DNA from: Limnoperna fortunei | Taxonomy: Eukaryota > Mollusca > Bivalvia > Mytilida > Modiolidae | DNA: 64,000 bases | NCBI GenBank assembly: GCA_944474755.1 | Contig: OX104123.1 | Location: 68,193,898-68,257,897, forward strand | Reading direction: 5' to 3' | Shown here: piece by piece, positions 38,301 to 43,769 of the stretch | Layout: each line of letters opens with the position of its first letter | Numbering within the stretch: the first letter of the stretch is position 1 | Notes under the pieces: generated by a model | Told to the model about the DNA's origin: nothing | The model's input: only the letters and a program-made list of their open reading frames with translations | Databases searched by the model: none | Program-made: the position numbers and the translations under genes

Positions 38301-41300
38301 TACACATGCAAATAAACATAGTATGTCTAAATCATTAGTAATTTGATTTTCATACTGAGATGAGGTGAATTTGCGTTTATCTTCAGATGAATCAAAATTG
38401 CACGCAAAAATGACTTCGACCACTGGTACCGACACAAAGAGGTAAATATATTAGTAGCTGCGATATCTTTTATTGTTTGAAAGCTAAATAAATGCTAAAC
38501 TAAAGCGGATGGTCTGATTTCTTTTGTGTGAGTATTCTACTTACTTTAGGAAGTTCAGCCGTTTAGAAATGTTTTAAAGCTAAAGCTAAACGTTAATCTG
38601 TCAAGGAATGTTTATTATAACATCTGCCTTCTACTGATGCTCAGATGTTCTCTGAAATGTACTCTTACTTAAACTTAAAAAAAAACTGGATATCATTACA
38701 ATAGGAAAGGTTCTTTACACAATTTACCACTTGCCTAATCCTTGGTGTTAAGTGTAATATTTAATCAGGTCAGCAAGTGTTTCATTTAACTTTTGAGAAT
38801 TCAACGTTAGGAATTAAAATCTAACTTAAAAATAGTTACACCAAGTGCATGCATTACGAAAACTAAACTGACTTAAGCTTAAGTTGAGTCATTGAAATAC
38901 AAGCATTTGCAAAAATATGATATATTTAAAAGTCATTCCCATCCAATTTATATGGTAACACTCTTTAAATGCTAGTAGATCAAATACCTGCTATCTCTCA
39001 ACAATAAATGGGTAAATAAGGCATTATCATTTAGTCCATTAGGCCATTGATTTCAATAACCATTCTAAATTAAATAATTACCGGAATCTCATGTTGATTT
39101 ACGATATCTTGAATATAATTAAGGTCAGTTTCTAAGCATATGTAATTGGGATTTTGTCGATTCTTGCAATCTGTCGTTTTTACTAACCATACATCATCTA
39201 AGCCCCTTTTTTTCTTGTCTAGAACACTTGTTACTAAATGGTTCATATTGCTTATTTGTTGCAAGCTACTCTGTTGTATTTGAGAGTTGTTTTGTTAGCT
39301 GTGGGTTTTTTTATTGTATCATAGGATTTAAATTGCATATATCTTTTTAACTATTCTTGGGTACCTCATGTCAGTTTGTAAAGAAAATTCAGACAGCATA
39401 TCCACCAATAGACAGTTGTAGTTTGACATTCATAACATTATTGAATTTCATCTTTCTTATGTTGCTGTAATAATATGTAACAGAATCGAAATAATTTAGG
39501 CCTGTCTATTCCCAATCTTTATTGTTCCTTTTTTCTATTTTTAGCCTAAAGCACTTTTAAAATCCACATTTACGAGAAGGAACCTTTGTCTAACTATTTT
39601 CCAATAATTTTTAGACATTAGGAAATGTAAAATTTTTATTGTAATTTTCTTATATAAATAGTATCTGGCTGCTTAATTAAGAGAACACAACACTGAATTA
39701 TATATCTCGACACAATTTGCATCTGAACTGCAAATACAATATTAAGCGCTACAGTTCTTATTTTGAAACGACTTTTACTTGTAATCTTTGACAACCTATA
39801 CGTTTGTTACTTATCTTTTCAGGTCTTCTGATAAAAGGATGTTTTTGGAAGAAAACCCCGCAGATTTTACTGCTATTGCGAAGCGGTTTGCAAAATTTCA
39901 AGGATTTATGTTCCATGAATACATTAATCCATATTGGCATGAAAGTGGTAATTTTATAAATTTTATATTTATGTCGAGTAGTATTGATGTTATACCACAT
40001 AATGCATGTATTATAATTGTCACAGATTCTTTTACTTTAGCTATATTGACTATGTCATAGTTTTGCAAAATAATTTTCCAAGTCGCAATCATAAAAGCAC
40101 AAACAAGGACTTTTATGATATGTTTTTGAGTAAGTTAGGTTTTGTTGATATACCGATAAATCCATTAAAACGTGTTTTACTCTTATTATTCTTTAAAATT
40201 GCATTAATAATTTAATTTTTCATTTTTTTGTTTCTTTTTTGGTAGCGGGACTGACCACGTATGAATTTTTTGTTGAAGTGCCAAATGTTATTCATAAATC
40301 ATCTTTTAATTTATAACACAGTTTAACTTAAATCTATAACTTTATTTTCTTTATCGAACACAAGGAAAGTAAGAATTTAACAAATCCTTCGTCGATATTG
40401 AATGCCGCCATCTTTGTCTACATTGGCTAAACTAAATATAGTTCAGTCAACGTCATGTTTCCAACAATAAATTGAGTCAACTTCATTTATCAAAAAATAA
40501 ATTCCTTTGGAATCCTCAACTGGAAGTAATCTCGGTCAATTAAATAACGTTTTTTTATATATGCAAATTACATTAGAATTATTTACCATTAAAAGGTACC
40601 TCAAAGATTAATTAGGTTAACTTAGCAGGCTCTCATCACAATGATGACATCACACTTATTTTTGTCCATTTATTACACCTCTGGTATCCATTTTGGAGCT
40701 GGATGTGCTAATAGTACTATTTTGTTCAAAGGAAATCGATTTGCTTAATTTCTTGAATGTTTTGACTGTTTGTTTGATTGCTGCGTTCGTACGTTTTTTC
40801 CTCGACTCGATTTTTTATAATGGATTGCATGCTTGTGTTTACACCTCAGTATCTTCTGATTGATATTTAATAGATCAAACATAAGAAAATAATTAGTAAT
40901 ATGTTTTATGTTACACTCGGAATATTTAGCATGTATAACATTTATACAGAATATATAAAACATATATATCTAAAGTTTCTCAGCTCATATTTATGCACGT
41001 CTCGAAACTGGACTGATCTACCTGTATGTATGATTAAATACCCAACGGTGTTATTAAATTGTGTCCCTTGTTCTGATTATGCAAAAAAATATATTTTGAA
41101 GTTTTTGTGGCAACCTGGATTTTTAAGGGCTTTTATTATTCAGGTTTATCGACACAATTATTTACATTAGTGTTTAAACCCTTTAAAAATTAAAACATAT
41201 ACAATTTGAAGCCAAATCTAACGATTTAAAAGATGTAACGTATTTTTAATTGTTTGTTATAGTGTAGAGGCATCAAAACTTTTTCAAATAAATAAATTTA

Positions 41301-43315
41301 TTCCAGTTGTTCATTTTTTAAGAAGAGTCATAAGTGCTGAGACGGATTGCTTGATTGTGCTAATTCCGCAATGGTCAAAATGGAGCGATATTCAACTTAT
41401 AAATATATTCCGTGAAATAACTTCATTGCACAGAATTAGACCAACAGTTATCATTTCGCAGGTATGTCAAAGAAGAAAATGTCAGACAGAAAAGTATATC
41501 AAATGTATTTGCAATGAAGGTGTTGACAAAATACCGAACACCGATGAAACTATCAAAAAGACAATCCGCAAATTAAATTCCAGAAACCGACAAACTCCAC
41601 AACCAACATAAAGCAACTACAAAAATGGTTCTCGCTTGGTACAGGAATTTCAATTAAATGCCTTTACCAAGTCAGGACAACTGCGGTATCTGCGAAACGA
41701 GACGATTTGGATTTCAAAATTATAAAAAAAAATTCACTTGTGCAGTATTAGTCCTGCATCTCCTGAGTACATATTTCGCAATTGATCAGGTATGTAAGAG
41801 ATTGCAGCGAGTATACTGATTTATACAAACTTCACTAATTTCTTCTGGATAAGATTATAAACTAAGGTTACAAAAAAGACTCGTCGCGCCTTTAATAAGT
41901 TGTACTATAGATACCACTCCTTTGTCCAAAAATATTCTTTTGAAAATATCGTTCGAGATAATTTTTCCAAATATTTGAATTCAGTGTAAAGAAAGTGTGC
42001 TGTGATGTTTATTGGATACACCTATTATTAACTAGTGGCATATGATATTCATTTTAATCAACAAACTAAATCACATTCTACAGTAATGTAAGCGGGAGGT
42101 TTGGCATGCACTACAAACCTGGTTTAACCTACCATTTCTTTTGAATGCCTGTACCAGGTCAGGACCATTGTTGTAGTTACTTTATGTGTAGTTTTTGGTA
42201 CTGGAGTTTGCCGGTTACTCGAACTTTGATTTGTGGATTGTCTTTTTGACAGTTTACTCGGTATTCGGTAATTTTTTATTACCTTCAACTGAATTGATTA
42301 TAAGCTAAAGAGGATGATATGATTTCTCTTGTTAGTGTATTTTATTTTGCTTGTAAGTTCAGCTGTTTAGGAATGTGCTTAAGCCGAAACAGATTGGGAC
42401 TTCTGAATTCTCTTCTTTATACGTTCGTCTGTCATTTATACATTGTGCTCAGGTTTTCCATTTACTGTAGTTTGTTTTCCATTTAATTTTTGATTTGTAT
42501 AAAAAATATTTAAAACAATCTGCTAAAGTATTTATTCTTTAATCTGGACTGTGGATGTACCTATTTAAGTTATTTTAATACAAAGGTAATGTACTAAGTA
42601 ATAGTGTACTGTAGTAGTGCTTGTTTGGATAATGTGTCAAGGTGATTAGTTATGTAATTTCCAAAACAAACAAAACATAATGATAGTACACTTCTGTTAT
42701 TGAATTAGACACAGGGAAATGACTATAGAGAAGAAGTGATAGAACAGATATTTAGAAGCCAGGATGTTATTTTCGCTATGTTCAAAGGTATTTTGTTTTT
42801 TGTTGGGAGGGGGGTTAATGTTGATGTACATTGTTTTGCTATCATTTGTTTTCGCGAAGGTCCTACGGGCAATCGTTTTGCGTTAGAGATTTCAACTTAT
42901 TAAATTGTATTAATAAATTATTACGTTTAATATTTTAAGCATGTATACCAGTAAAAAAAGCTTTGAGACTATTACATTTTCGTTTAATTAAGTGCTTGGA
43001 GGAAGACAAAAATATGGAAAGATATAGTGTATTGAGGCTTGTGATCTGTTTTTCTGTTAGTTTTTATTTAAAAGCAGTTGCTTTATGATCTGCCATGATA
43101 CATTTCGTTCTACAGCAGACAGAGAAGAACCAATAGCAGAACTGTTGAATTATGCAATGGACAACATGAAGAGCGGGGACGATTTTTCGAGTGTACTACT
43201 AGCAGTAATCAAAGAATTTAATGCCATGTTTAATTCATATAGTAACAGCTCACCAAGCGTCATGATTTCAACATTATCAAAAGACTTACGTTTTAACATT
43301 AGAGAACAATCCTAG
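18622..43315 (+). CDS. HEPN - coiled-coil - pseudocaspase protein gene (16 coding exons)
   Basis: A spliced gene reconstructed by eye. Sixteen open segments bounded by AG/GT signals join with consistent phase at all 15 junctions, giving 3,177 nt (1,058 residues plus TAG). Layout: residues 1-219 HEPN-like domain with R152-N-S-V-C-H157; 220-400 coiled coil; 404-511 an unrecognised conserved-looking alpha/beta segment; 549-681 four 28-residue coiled-coil repeats; 681-790 linker; about 800-1,058 a caspase-fold region (p20-like then p10-like, ending SVMISTLSKDLRF). The caspase catalytic His and Cys positions are Trp937 and Gln968, and the S1-pocket Arg loop is shortened, so protease activity is not expected. 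HEPN domains often bind or cut RNA, and DZIP3-type HEPN proteins are expanded in bivalves. An immune or death-pathway adaptor role is inference. Upstream non-coding exons and the promoter are not identified. Confidence 0.8.
19442..19590 (+). pseudogene. Decayed duplicate of the end of exon 1
   Basis: This intron-1 stretch repeats 19,137-19,284. It has TACGGTTTAAGTTTGAA, CTACTTTG, TTAACAGAAC, TTGATGAAAGAAATTT and even the same donor, TTTGCATGTGGTAAGTGG. It carries frame-breaking differences (an in-frame TAA after ACACTTT). It is a partial exon duplication that has lost coding potential, although its splice donor is intact. Confidence 0.85.
19932..20400 (+). CDS. Exon 2: coiled coil
   Basis: Acceptor TGTCTTGACAG|GAA, phase 0, joining exon 1 exactly. 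Donor ATAAAAA|GTAAAT, ending phase 1. About 156 codons of Glu/Lys/Asn/Gln-rich helix with heptad-like spacing (KSENNIKHNVTEVLKKTEN, KNEVTERSSVLREDI, then LKDNIEDIK). It is predicted to be a long oligomerising coiled coil. An alternative frame opening at 19,834 is a shadow. Confidence 0.8.
20600..20665. repeat. (AAAT)n microsatellite in intron 2
   Basis: About sixteen uninterrupted AAAT units. The minus-strand frame made of repeated IYLF residues here is an artefact of the microsatellite. Confidence 0.97.
21433..21516 (+). CDS. Exon 3
   Basis: 84 nt. Acceptor TATATTGTAG|GAG, donor GAAC|GTAACT, phase 1 to phase 1. Reads VMEEKFTELTAKIEINSLR then QAGTNTNE, a helical continuation of the coiled coil. 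Confidence 0.7.
21752..22072 (+). CDS. Exon 4: unrecognised alpha/beta segment
   Basis: 321 nt. Acceptor TTTCATTTTACAG|AA, donor GATG|GTGAGT, phase 1 to phase 1. About 107 residues with alternating strand-like and helix-like parts: KFEIKFES, KKNCILLEASAS, SEETLRSAIRALIQKVLDAG, VKVNFQIISPL. It looks like a compact conserved domain, but I do not recognise a named family. Confidence 0.8.
22713..22826 (+). CDS. Exon 5: hydrophilic linker
   Basis: 114 nt. Acceptor TTTTTTGTGTAG|AC, donor TTCAAG|GTATGT, phase 1 to phase 1. Reads ETQIVCRMICREKSTK then a Gln/Asn/Glu-rich tail. An alternative donor AAAAG|GTAACC at 22,765 would shorten it. Confidence 0.65.
23030..23945 (+). pseudogene. Penelope-like RT relic with 3' UTR, in intron 5
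   Basis: Reads FQQSLGISMGTKCAPLLTDL, then LFLYSYDTEFL; next a catalytic-box region that has become YINDVL (Asp to Asn) and shifts frame. It is followed by LDLHLEYDTNGHLSTK and KLINQGYKKERLVRAFNKFY pieces to about 23,625. A non-coding tail follows (GCCTGTACCAAGTCAGGACC, ATTGTCTTTT, ATCGGTGTTCGGTATTTTG). The same tail occurs at 42,145-42,290 and, inverted, at 41,515-41,665 and 43,563-43,660. It is a dead insert. Confidence 0.75.
24135..24193. repeat. (TA)n at left edge of ribozyme array
   Basis: About 29 TA units with one TTTA interruption, directly abutting the first 511-bp unit. Confidence 0.97.
24466..24509 (+). ncRNA. Type I hammerhead ribozyme, unit 1
   Basis: Stem I: ACGCCA (24,466-24,471) pairs with TGGCGT (24,504-24,509). 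Core CTGATGA 24,472-24,478. Stem II: GTCT/AGAC with loop TAAGT. GAAA 24,492-24,495. Minimal stem III: ACGC/GCGT (little or no loop if all four pairs form). Predicted cleavage is after the C of GTC at 24,503. All invariant core bases are present. Such short stem III forms usually work as dimers, which a tandem array supplies. Confidence 0.92.
24586..24602 (+). other. GC-rich hairpin in 511-bp unit
   Basis: GTCCGC GACTG GCGGAC forms a perfect 6-bp stem with a 5-nt loop, about 80 nt after the ribozyme. Each unit has it (also near 25,097, 25,608 and 26,119). In unit 2 the only change, GACTG to GGCTG, is in the loop. Confidence 0.8.
24977..25020 (+). ncRNA. Type I hammerhead ribozyme, unit 2
   Basis: Identical to the unit 1 ribozyme over all 44 positions. 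Predicted cleavage after 25,014. Confidence 0.92.
25488..25531 (+). ncRNA. Type I hammerhead ribozyme, unit 3
   Basis: Identical core and stems. Predicted cleavage after 25,525. Confidence 0.92.
25999..26042 (+). ncRNA. Type I hammerhead ribozyme, unit 4
   Basis: Identical core and stems. Predicted cleavage after 26,036. Cleavage at units 1-4 would give three 511-nt monomers. Confidence 0.92.
26263..26308. repeat. (TA)n at right edge of ribozyme array
   Basis: About 23 TA units. They interrupt the fifth unit after GTCAGTCTTTGTC, and an inverted piece of the unit follows. Confidence 0.97.
26309..26348 (-). repeat. Inverted fragment of the 511-bp unit
   Basis: Reads AACGCCTAAAGAGTCTACC, AACCAGTAAAGCTTATTAAG. 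This is the reverse complement of the unit's CTTAATAAGCTTTACTGG, TTGGTAGACTCTTTAGACG stretch, with one mismatch. In the unit that stretch is followed by TTTATATAAT, so the (TA)n may have grown from this native TATA. Confidence 0.85.
26349..26520 (+). repeat. Diverged older copy of the unit
   Basis: Forward orientation. It matches the end and start of the unit (GAGAAGGTTCAAGAT, GACTTGATTACGT, AAGACCATTCGTTGGCCAGTC, AATCTTCTAGACTTGTA) with many differences and deletions. No ribozyme remains. The 73-codon frame here is not a gene. Confidence 0.75.
26727..27122 (+). CDS. Exon 6: four 28-residue coiled-coil repeats
   Basis: 396 nt. Acceptor TTTTTCAAGTTGTAG|AT, donor CAAAAAG|GTAATT, phase 1 to phase 1. 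From 26,771 there are four imperfect 84-bp repeats (the first spacing is 81 bp): YERRCEELQRLLEKKDDI followed by an N/W-K-x-KTHLTV tail. 28 residues is four heptads, so each repeat adds an in-register coiled-coil segment. The third and fourth repeats differ most at the end (EMKHEMLTLEKEKSELK). Opposite-strand frames here are shadows. Confidence 0.9.
27624..27795 (+). repeat. Decayed hammerhead-bearing repeat
   Basis: CTGATGG at 27,631 and GCGCGTCTGGCGTAG at 27,646 are the two ends of a hammerhead, but the middle (second half of stem II and GAAA) is deleted and the core A is changed to G. Downstream is a tail I associate with mussel hammerhead repeats (AACCACTGGGTTAATGCC, CTGCTGGTGGAATGTTCGTC, ACCAACCCAGTAGTCA). 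It is inactive by sequence. Confidence 0.8.
27800..29250. other. Intron 6, mostly unassigned
   Basis: AT-rich intron sequence. A short local duplication around GCATGCAAAGG / ACATGCAAAGGC at 28,110-28,165 is the only structure I note. No exon-like segment was seen. Confidence 0.4.
29255..29430 (+). pseudogene. Penelope-like RT fragment in intron 6
   Basis: Reads NIPAALAYGVYISQLVRYSR, then SGDRY, at about 29,320-29,395. It is the same block as in the minus-strand relic at 54,392-54,643. Flanking sequence is decayed. Confidence 0.65.
29602..29760. repeat. Dispersed repeat relic (second copy)
   Basis: Contains CGGAGCACCTGAGTGCACCC, TTTTTATTGGGTTCGATT, TTTTGTTTTGCGTCGCATA and TTGATTTTCGGCTCTTG, shared in order with 13,745-13,900. 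This is a common molluscan interspersed sequence type by memory. Confidence 0.65.
30398..30430 (+). CDS. Exon 7: 33-nt microexon
   Basis: Acceptor TTCAAATTTCAG|CG, donor TTGACAG|GTATGA, phase 1 to phase 1. Encodes a Pro/Ala/Ser-rich linker (APAQPSPASLT). Skipping it would keep the frame, so it could be alternative. Its small size makes this the least certain exon. Confidence 0.55.
30431..32260. other. Intron 7, left part, unassigned
   Basis: AT-rich intron with no exon, RNA gene or element that I can support. Confidence 0.4.
32268..32357. repeat. Palindromic TTCGA tandem repeat
   Basis: About ten short units of the forms ATTCGAGA, ATTCGAAA and ACTCGAGA. TTCGAA and CTCGAG are self-complementary, so the run can fold on itself or pair in either orientation. 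Confidence 0.9.
32505..33015. repeat. Two-copy tandem repeat split by a foldback element
   Basis: Copy A (32,513-32,593 and 32,757-32,838) and copy B (32,845-33,010) share GTAGTTTCAAAGGA, GTATTTTCAGCA, AAGTTCAA, TGCCCTGGTAA / TTCCCTGGTAA and AAGTTTTGT. Copy A is interrupted by the element at 32,594-32,756, so that element inserted after the duplication. Confidence 0.8.
32594..32756. mobile_element. GGATCC-ended foldback (MITE-like) element
   Basis: The left end AGGCGGATCCAGAA and the right end CTCTGGATCCACCCC are inverted repeats. Inside them are a G-run (GAGGGGGGC) and C-run (GCCCCCTC), and TGGCCC/GGGCCA-type pairs. There is no coding capacity. This kind of element is common in marine invertebrates by memory. 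Confidence 0.75.
33291..33407 (+). CDS. Exon 8: linker helix
   Basis: 117 nt. Acceptor GTCATTGTAG|AC, phase 1 to phase 1. Reads FIALELQRMRQGSNELQTA then a Lys/Glu-rich tail. The donor CAAG|GTTTAG is weak, and the frame stops soon after, which supports an exon end here. Confidence 0.65.
33792..33899 (+). CDS. Exon 9
   Basis: 108 nt. Acceptor GTTTTACAG|AT, donor AAACCAG|GTAATT, phase 1 to phase 1. Reads LIEYHRAAPFAKMKAVVPTI then MLKSGTMYYDTEIKP. No named domain recognised. Confidence 0.7.
34753..34819 (+). CDS. Exon 10
   Basis: 67 nt. Acceptor TTGTATCTGCAG|CA, donor ATTAAG|GTAAAG, entering phase 1 and leaving phase 2. Reads KEEIKLLKYKTRGVDMFGGT. Confidence 0.7.
35159..35962. mobile_element. 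Long-terminal-inverted-repeat DNA element (non-coding)
   Basis: The left arm starts GGTCAAATCGCTCCACGG and runs to about 35,345; the right arm ends with the inverse (CCGTGAGGCGATTTGACC) and starts at about 35,830. Both arms are built of degenerate copies of a TCAAAATCGCCCC / ACAAAATCGCCCC motif, all reading inward. The centre is AT-rich with no transposase. An 8-bp GATCAAAG lies just outside both ends (35,148 and 35,969), a possible target duplication. It sits in intron 10. The 73-codon frame in the left arm comes from the subrepeats. Confidence 0.85.
35969..36012 (-). repeat. Hammerhead-repeat 3' half relic, minus strand
   Basis: The reverse complement reads GTCTCTGGCGTAGTAAATTC then TATAACCTTGGTATCTTTGAT. 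This is the sequence that follows the cleavage site in the mussel hammerhead repeats. The CTGATGA/GAAA half is missing, so there is no ribozyme. Confidence 0.6.
36020..37614. other. Intron 10, right part, unassigned
   Basis: AT-rich intron. The 72-codon frame at 36,052 shows no domain. Nothing else supported. Confidence 0.4.
37615..37772 (+). CDS. Exon 11: start of caspase-like region
   Basis: 158 nt. Acceptor GACACTTTTAG|T, taken in phase 2 (AG+T gives Ser), donor TACAGTG|GTAATT, phase 1. Reads LPYASVKSDAEPCTINAGAV, then a strand-like VVLIQRTRKK. That position would match the first beta strand of a caspase p20 domain. An upstream AG at 37,566 would force a stop and is rejected. Confidence 0.7.
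38387..38441 (+). CDS. Exon 12
   Basis: 55 nt. Acceptor TTTATCTTCAG|AT, donor ACAAAGAG|GTAAAT, entering phase 1 and leaving phase 2. Reads ESKLHAKMTSTTGTDTKR, a polar linker. Confidence 0.65.
38442..39822. other. Intron 12, unassigned
   Basis: AT-rich. A minus-strand 64-codon frame at 39,070-39,264 shows no domain and I do not support it. Confidence 0.4.
39823..39947 (+). CDS. Exon 13: caspase-like p20, first half
   Basis: 125 nt. Acceptor TTATCTTTTCAG|G, phase 2, donor GAAAGTG|GTAATT, phase 1. Reads FLEENPADFTAIAKRFAKFQ, then GFMFHEYINPYWHE. This fits the caspase helix-strand block of the type 'D..NL...F..LGF.V....DLT'. Confidence 0.8.
41268..41461 (+). CDS. Exon 14: caspase-like p20 core, His position lost
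   Basis: 194 nt. Acceptor TATAGTGTAG|AG, donor TTTCGCAG|GTATGT, phase 1 to phase 0. The segment TDCLIVLIPQW aligns with the caspase 'DCFVCVLLSHG' block; the His position is Trp937. It ends RIRPTVIISQ, aligning with the 'GKPKLFIIQ' strand before the catalytic Cys. An AG five bases upstream would give an immediate TAG and is rejected. Confidence 0.8.
41515..41668 (-). repeat. Penelope-like 3' UTR fragment, inverted
   Basis: ATACCGAACACCGATGAAAC, AAAAAGACAATCCGCAAATT and AAGCAACTACAAAAATGG are reverse complements of the tail at 23,805-23,940. It lies in intron 14 immediately left of a forward copy. Confidence 0.7.
41690..42295 (+). pseudogene. Penelope-like RT C-terminal relic with 3' UTR
   Basis: Parallel to 23,380-23,940: GATTTCAAAATTAT, AATTGATCAGGTATG, ACAAACTTCACTAATTTCTT, then the GCCTGTACCAGGTCAGGACC tail and TCGGTATTCGG end. 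Frames are broken throughout. Intron 14. Confidence 0.7.
42709..42787 (+). CDS. Exon 15: caspase-like, Cys position lost
   Basis: 79 nt. Acceptor TATTGAATTAG|AC, phase 0, donor TTCAAAG|GTATTT, phase 1. Begins TQGNDY right after the IISQ strand, where a caspase has 'QACRG'. The catalytic Cys position is Gln968. It ends SQDVIFAMFK, aligning with the p10 strand 'ADFLIAYS'. Confidence 0.8.
43116..43315 (+). CDS. Exon 16: caspase-like p10 end and stop
   Basis: 200 nt. Acceptor TTCGTTCTACAG|CA, phase 1; TAG at 43,313-43,315. Reads EEPIAELLNYAMDNMKSGDD, FSSVLLAVIKEFNAMF, then SPSVMISTLSKDLRF. The final block matches the caspase p10 ending of the type 'KQMPSIVSTLTKKLYF'. The 'SWR..GSWF' substrate loop is much shortened and lacks the Arg. 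Confidence 0.85.
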
Positions 43316-43766
43316 ATTCTGAATGAATTGTAGTATATACATAAAATTCTTACCAATGTCTAAGTATTGAAGAATTTTCTGTCTTTGTATTTTTCTTTGA
43401 GAATTTATTTTAGAGGTATCTGTTATTGAAACAATGACATCTATAAGCAGTAGTATTTTTATACGGCACTGTTTTGGTCAAAATAAGGCTTAAACTTTTA
43501 AAGTTCTACAAAACGGCCCCTTTGAATCACAGAATCTCTGCAGGTTTACAAAGCAGATTGGATAGTCAATGACGGTAATAACCAAATACCGAACACCGAT
43601 GAAACTGTCAAAAAAGACAATACACAAATCATAGTCCGTCCGAGAAAACTTTGATCAAATGTCTTTAACTAGTTGCATGCTTAATGCATTCCGAGGCTGT
43701 ATATCATAATTTGCTTACAAAACTGTCGTTGAAATGAAATGTATTATCGTTATGCATACTAATAAA
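43316..43766 (+). other. Probable 3' UTR, candidate poly(A) signal at 43,761
   Basis: Downstream of the stop. The first clear AATAAA on the plus strand is at 43,761-43,766, with a T-rich stretch after it. An inverted repeat relic lies inside (43,563-43,660), so the true end could be earlier with a variant signal. Confidence 0.35.
43563..43660 (-). repeat. Penelope-like 3' UTR fragment, inverted
   Basis: AATACCGAACACCGATGAAA, CTGTCAAAAAAGACAAT and ACACAAATCATAGTCCG are reverse complements of 23,880-23,945 and match 41,525-41,590. Confidence 0.7.
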
Positions 43767-43769
43767 TTT

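Noticed and set aside
41263..41267. Alternative acceptor TTATAG for exon 14
   Set aside because: It would place TAG immediately in frame; the next AG five bases on keeps the frame open.
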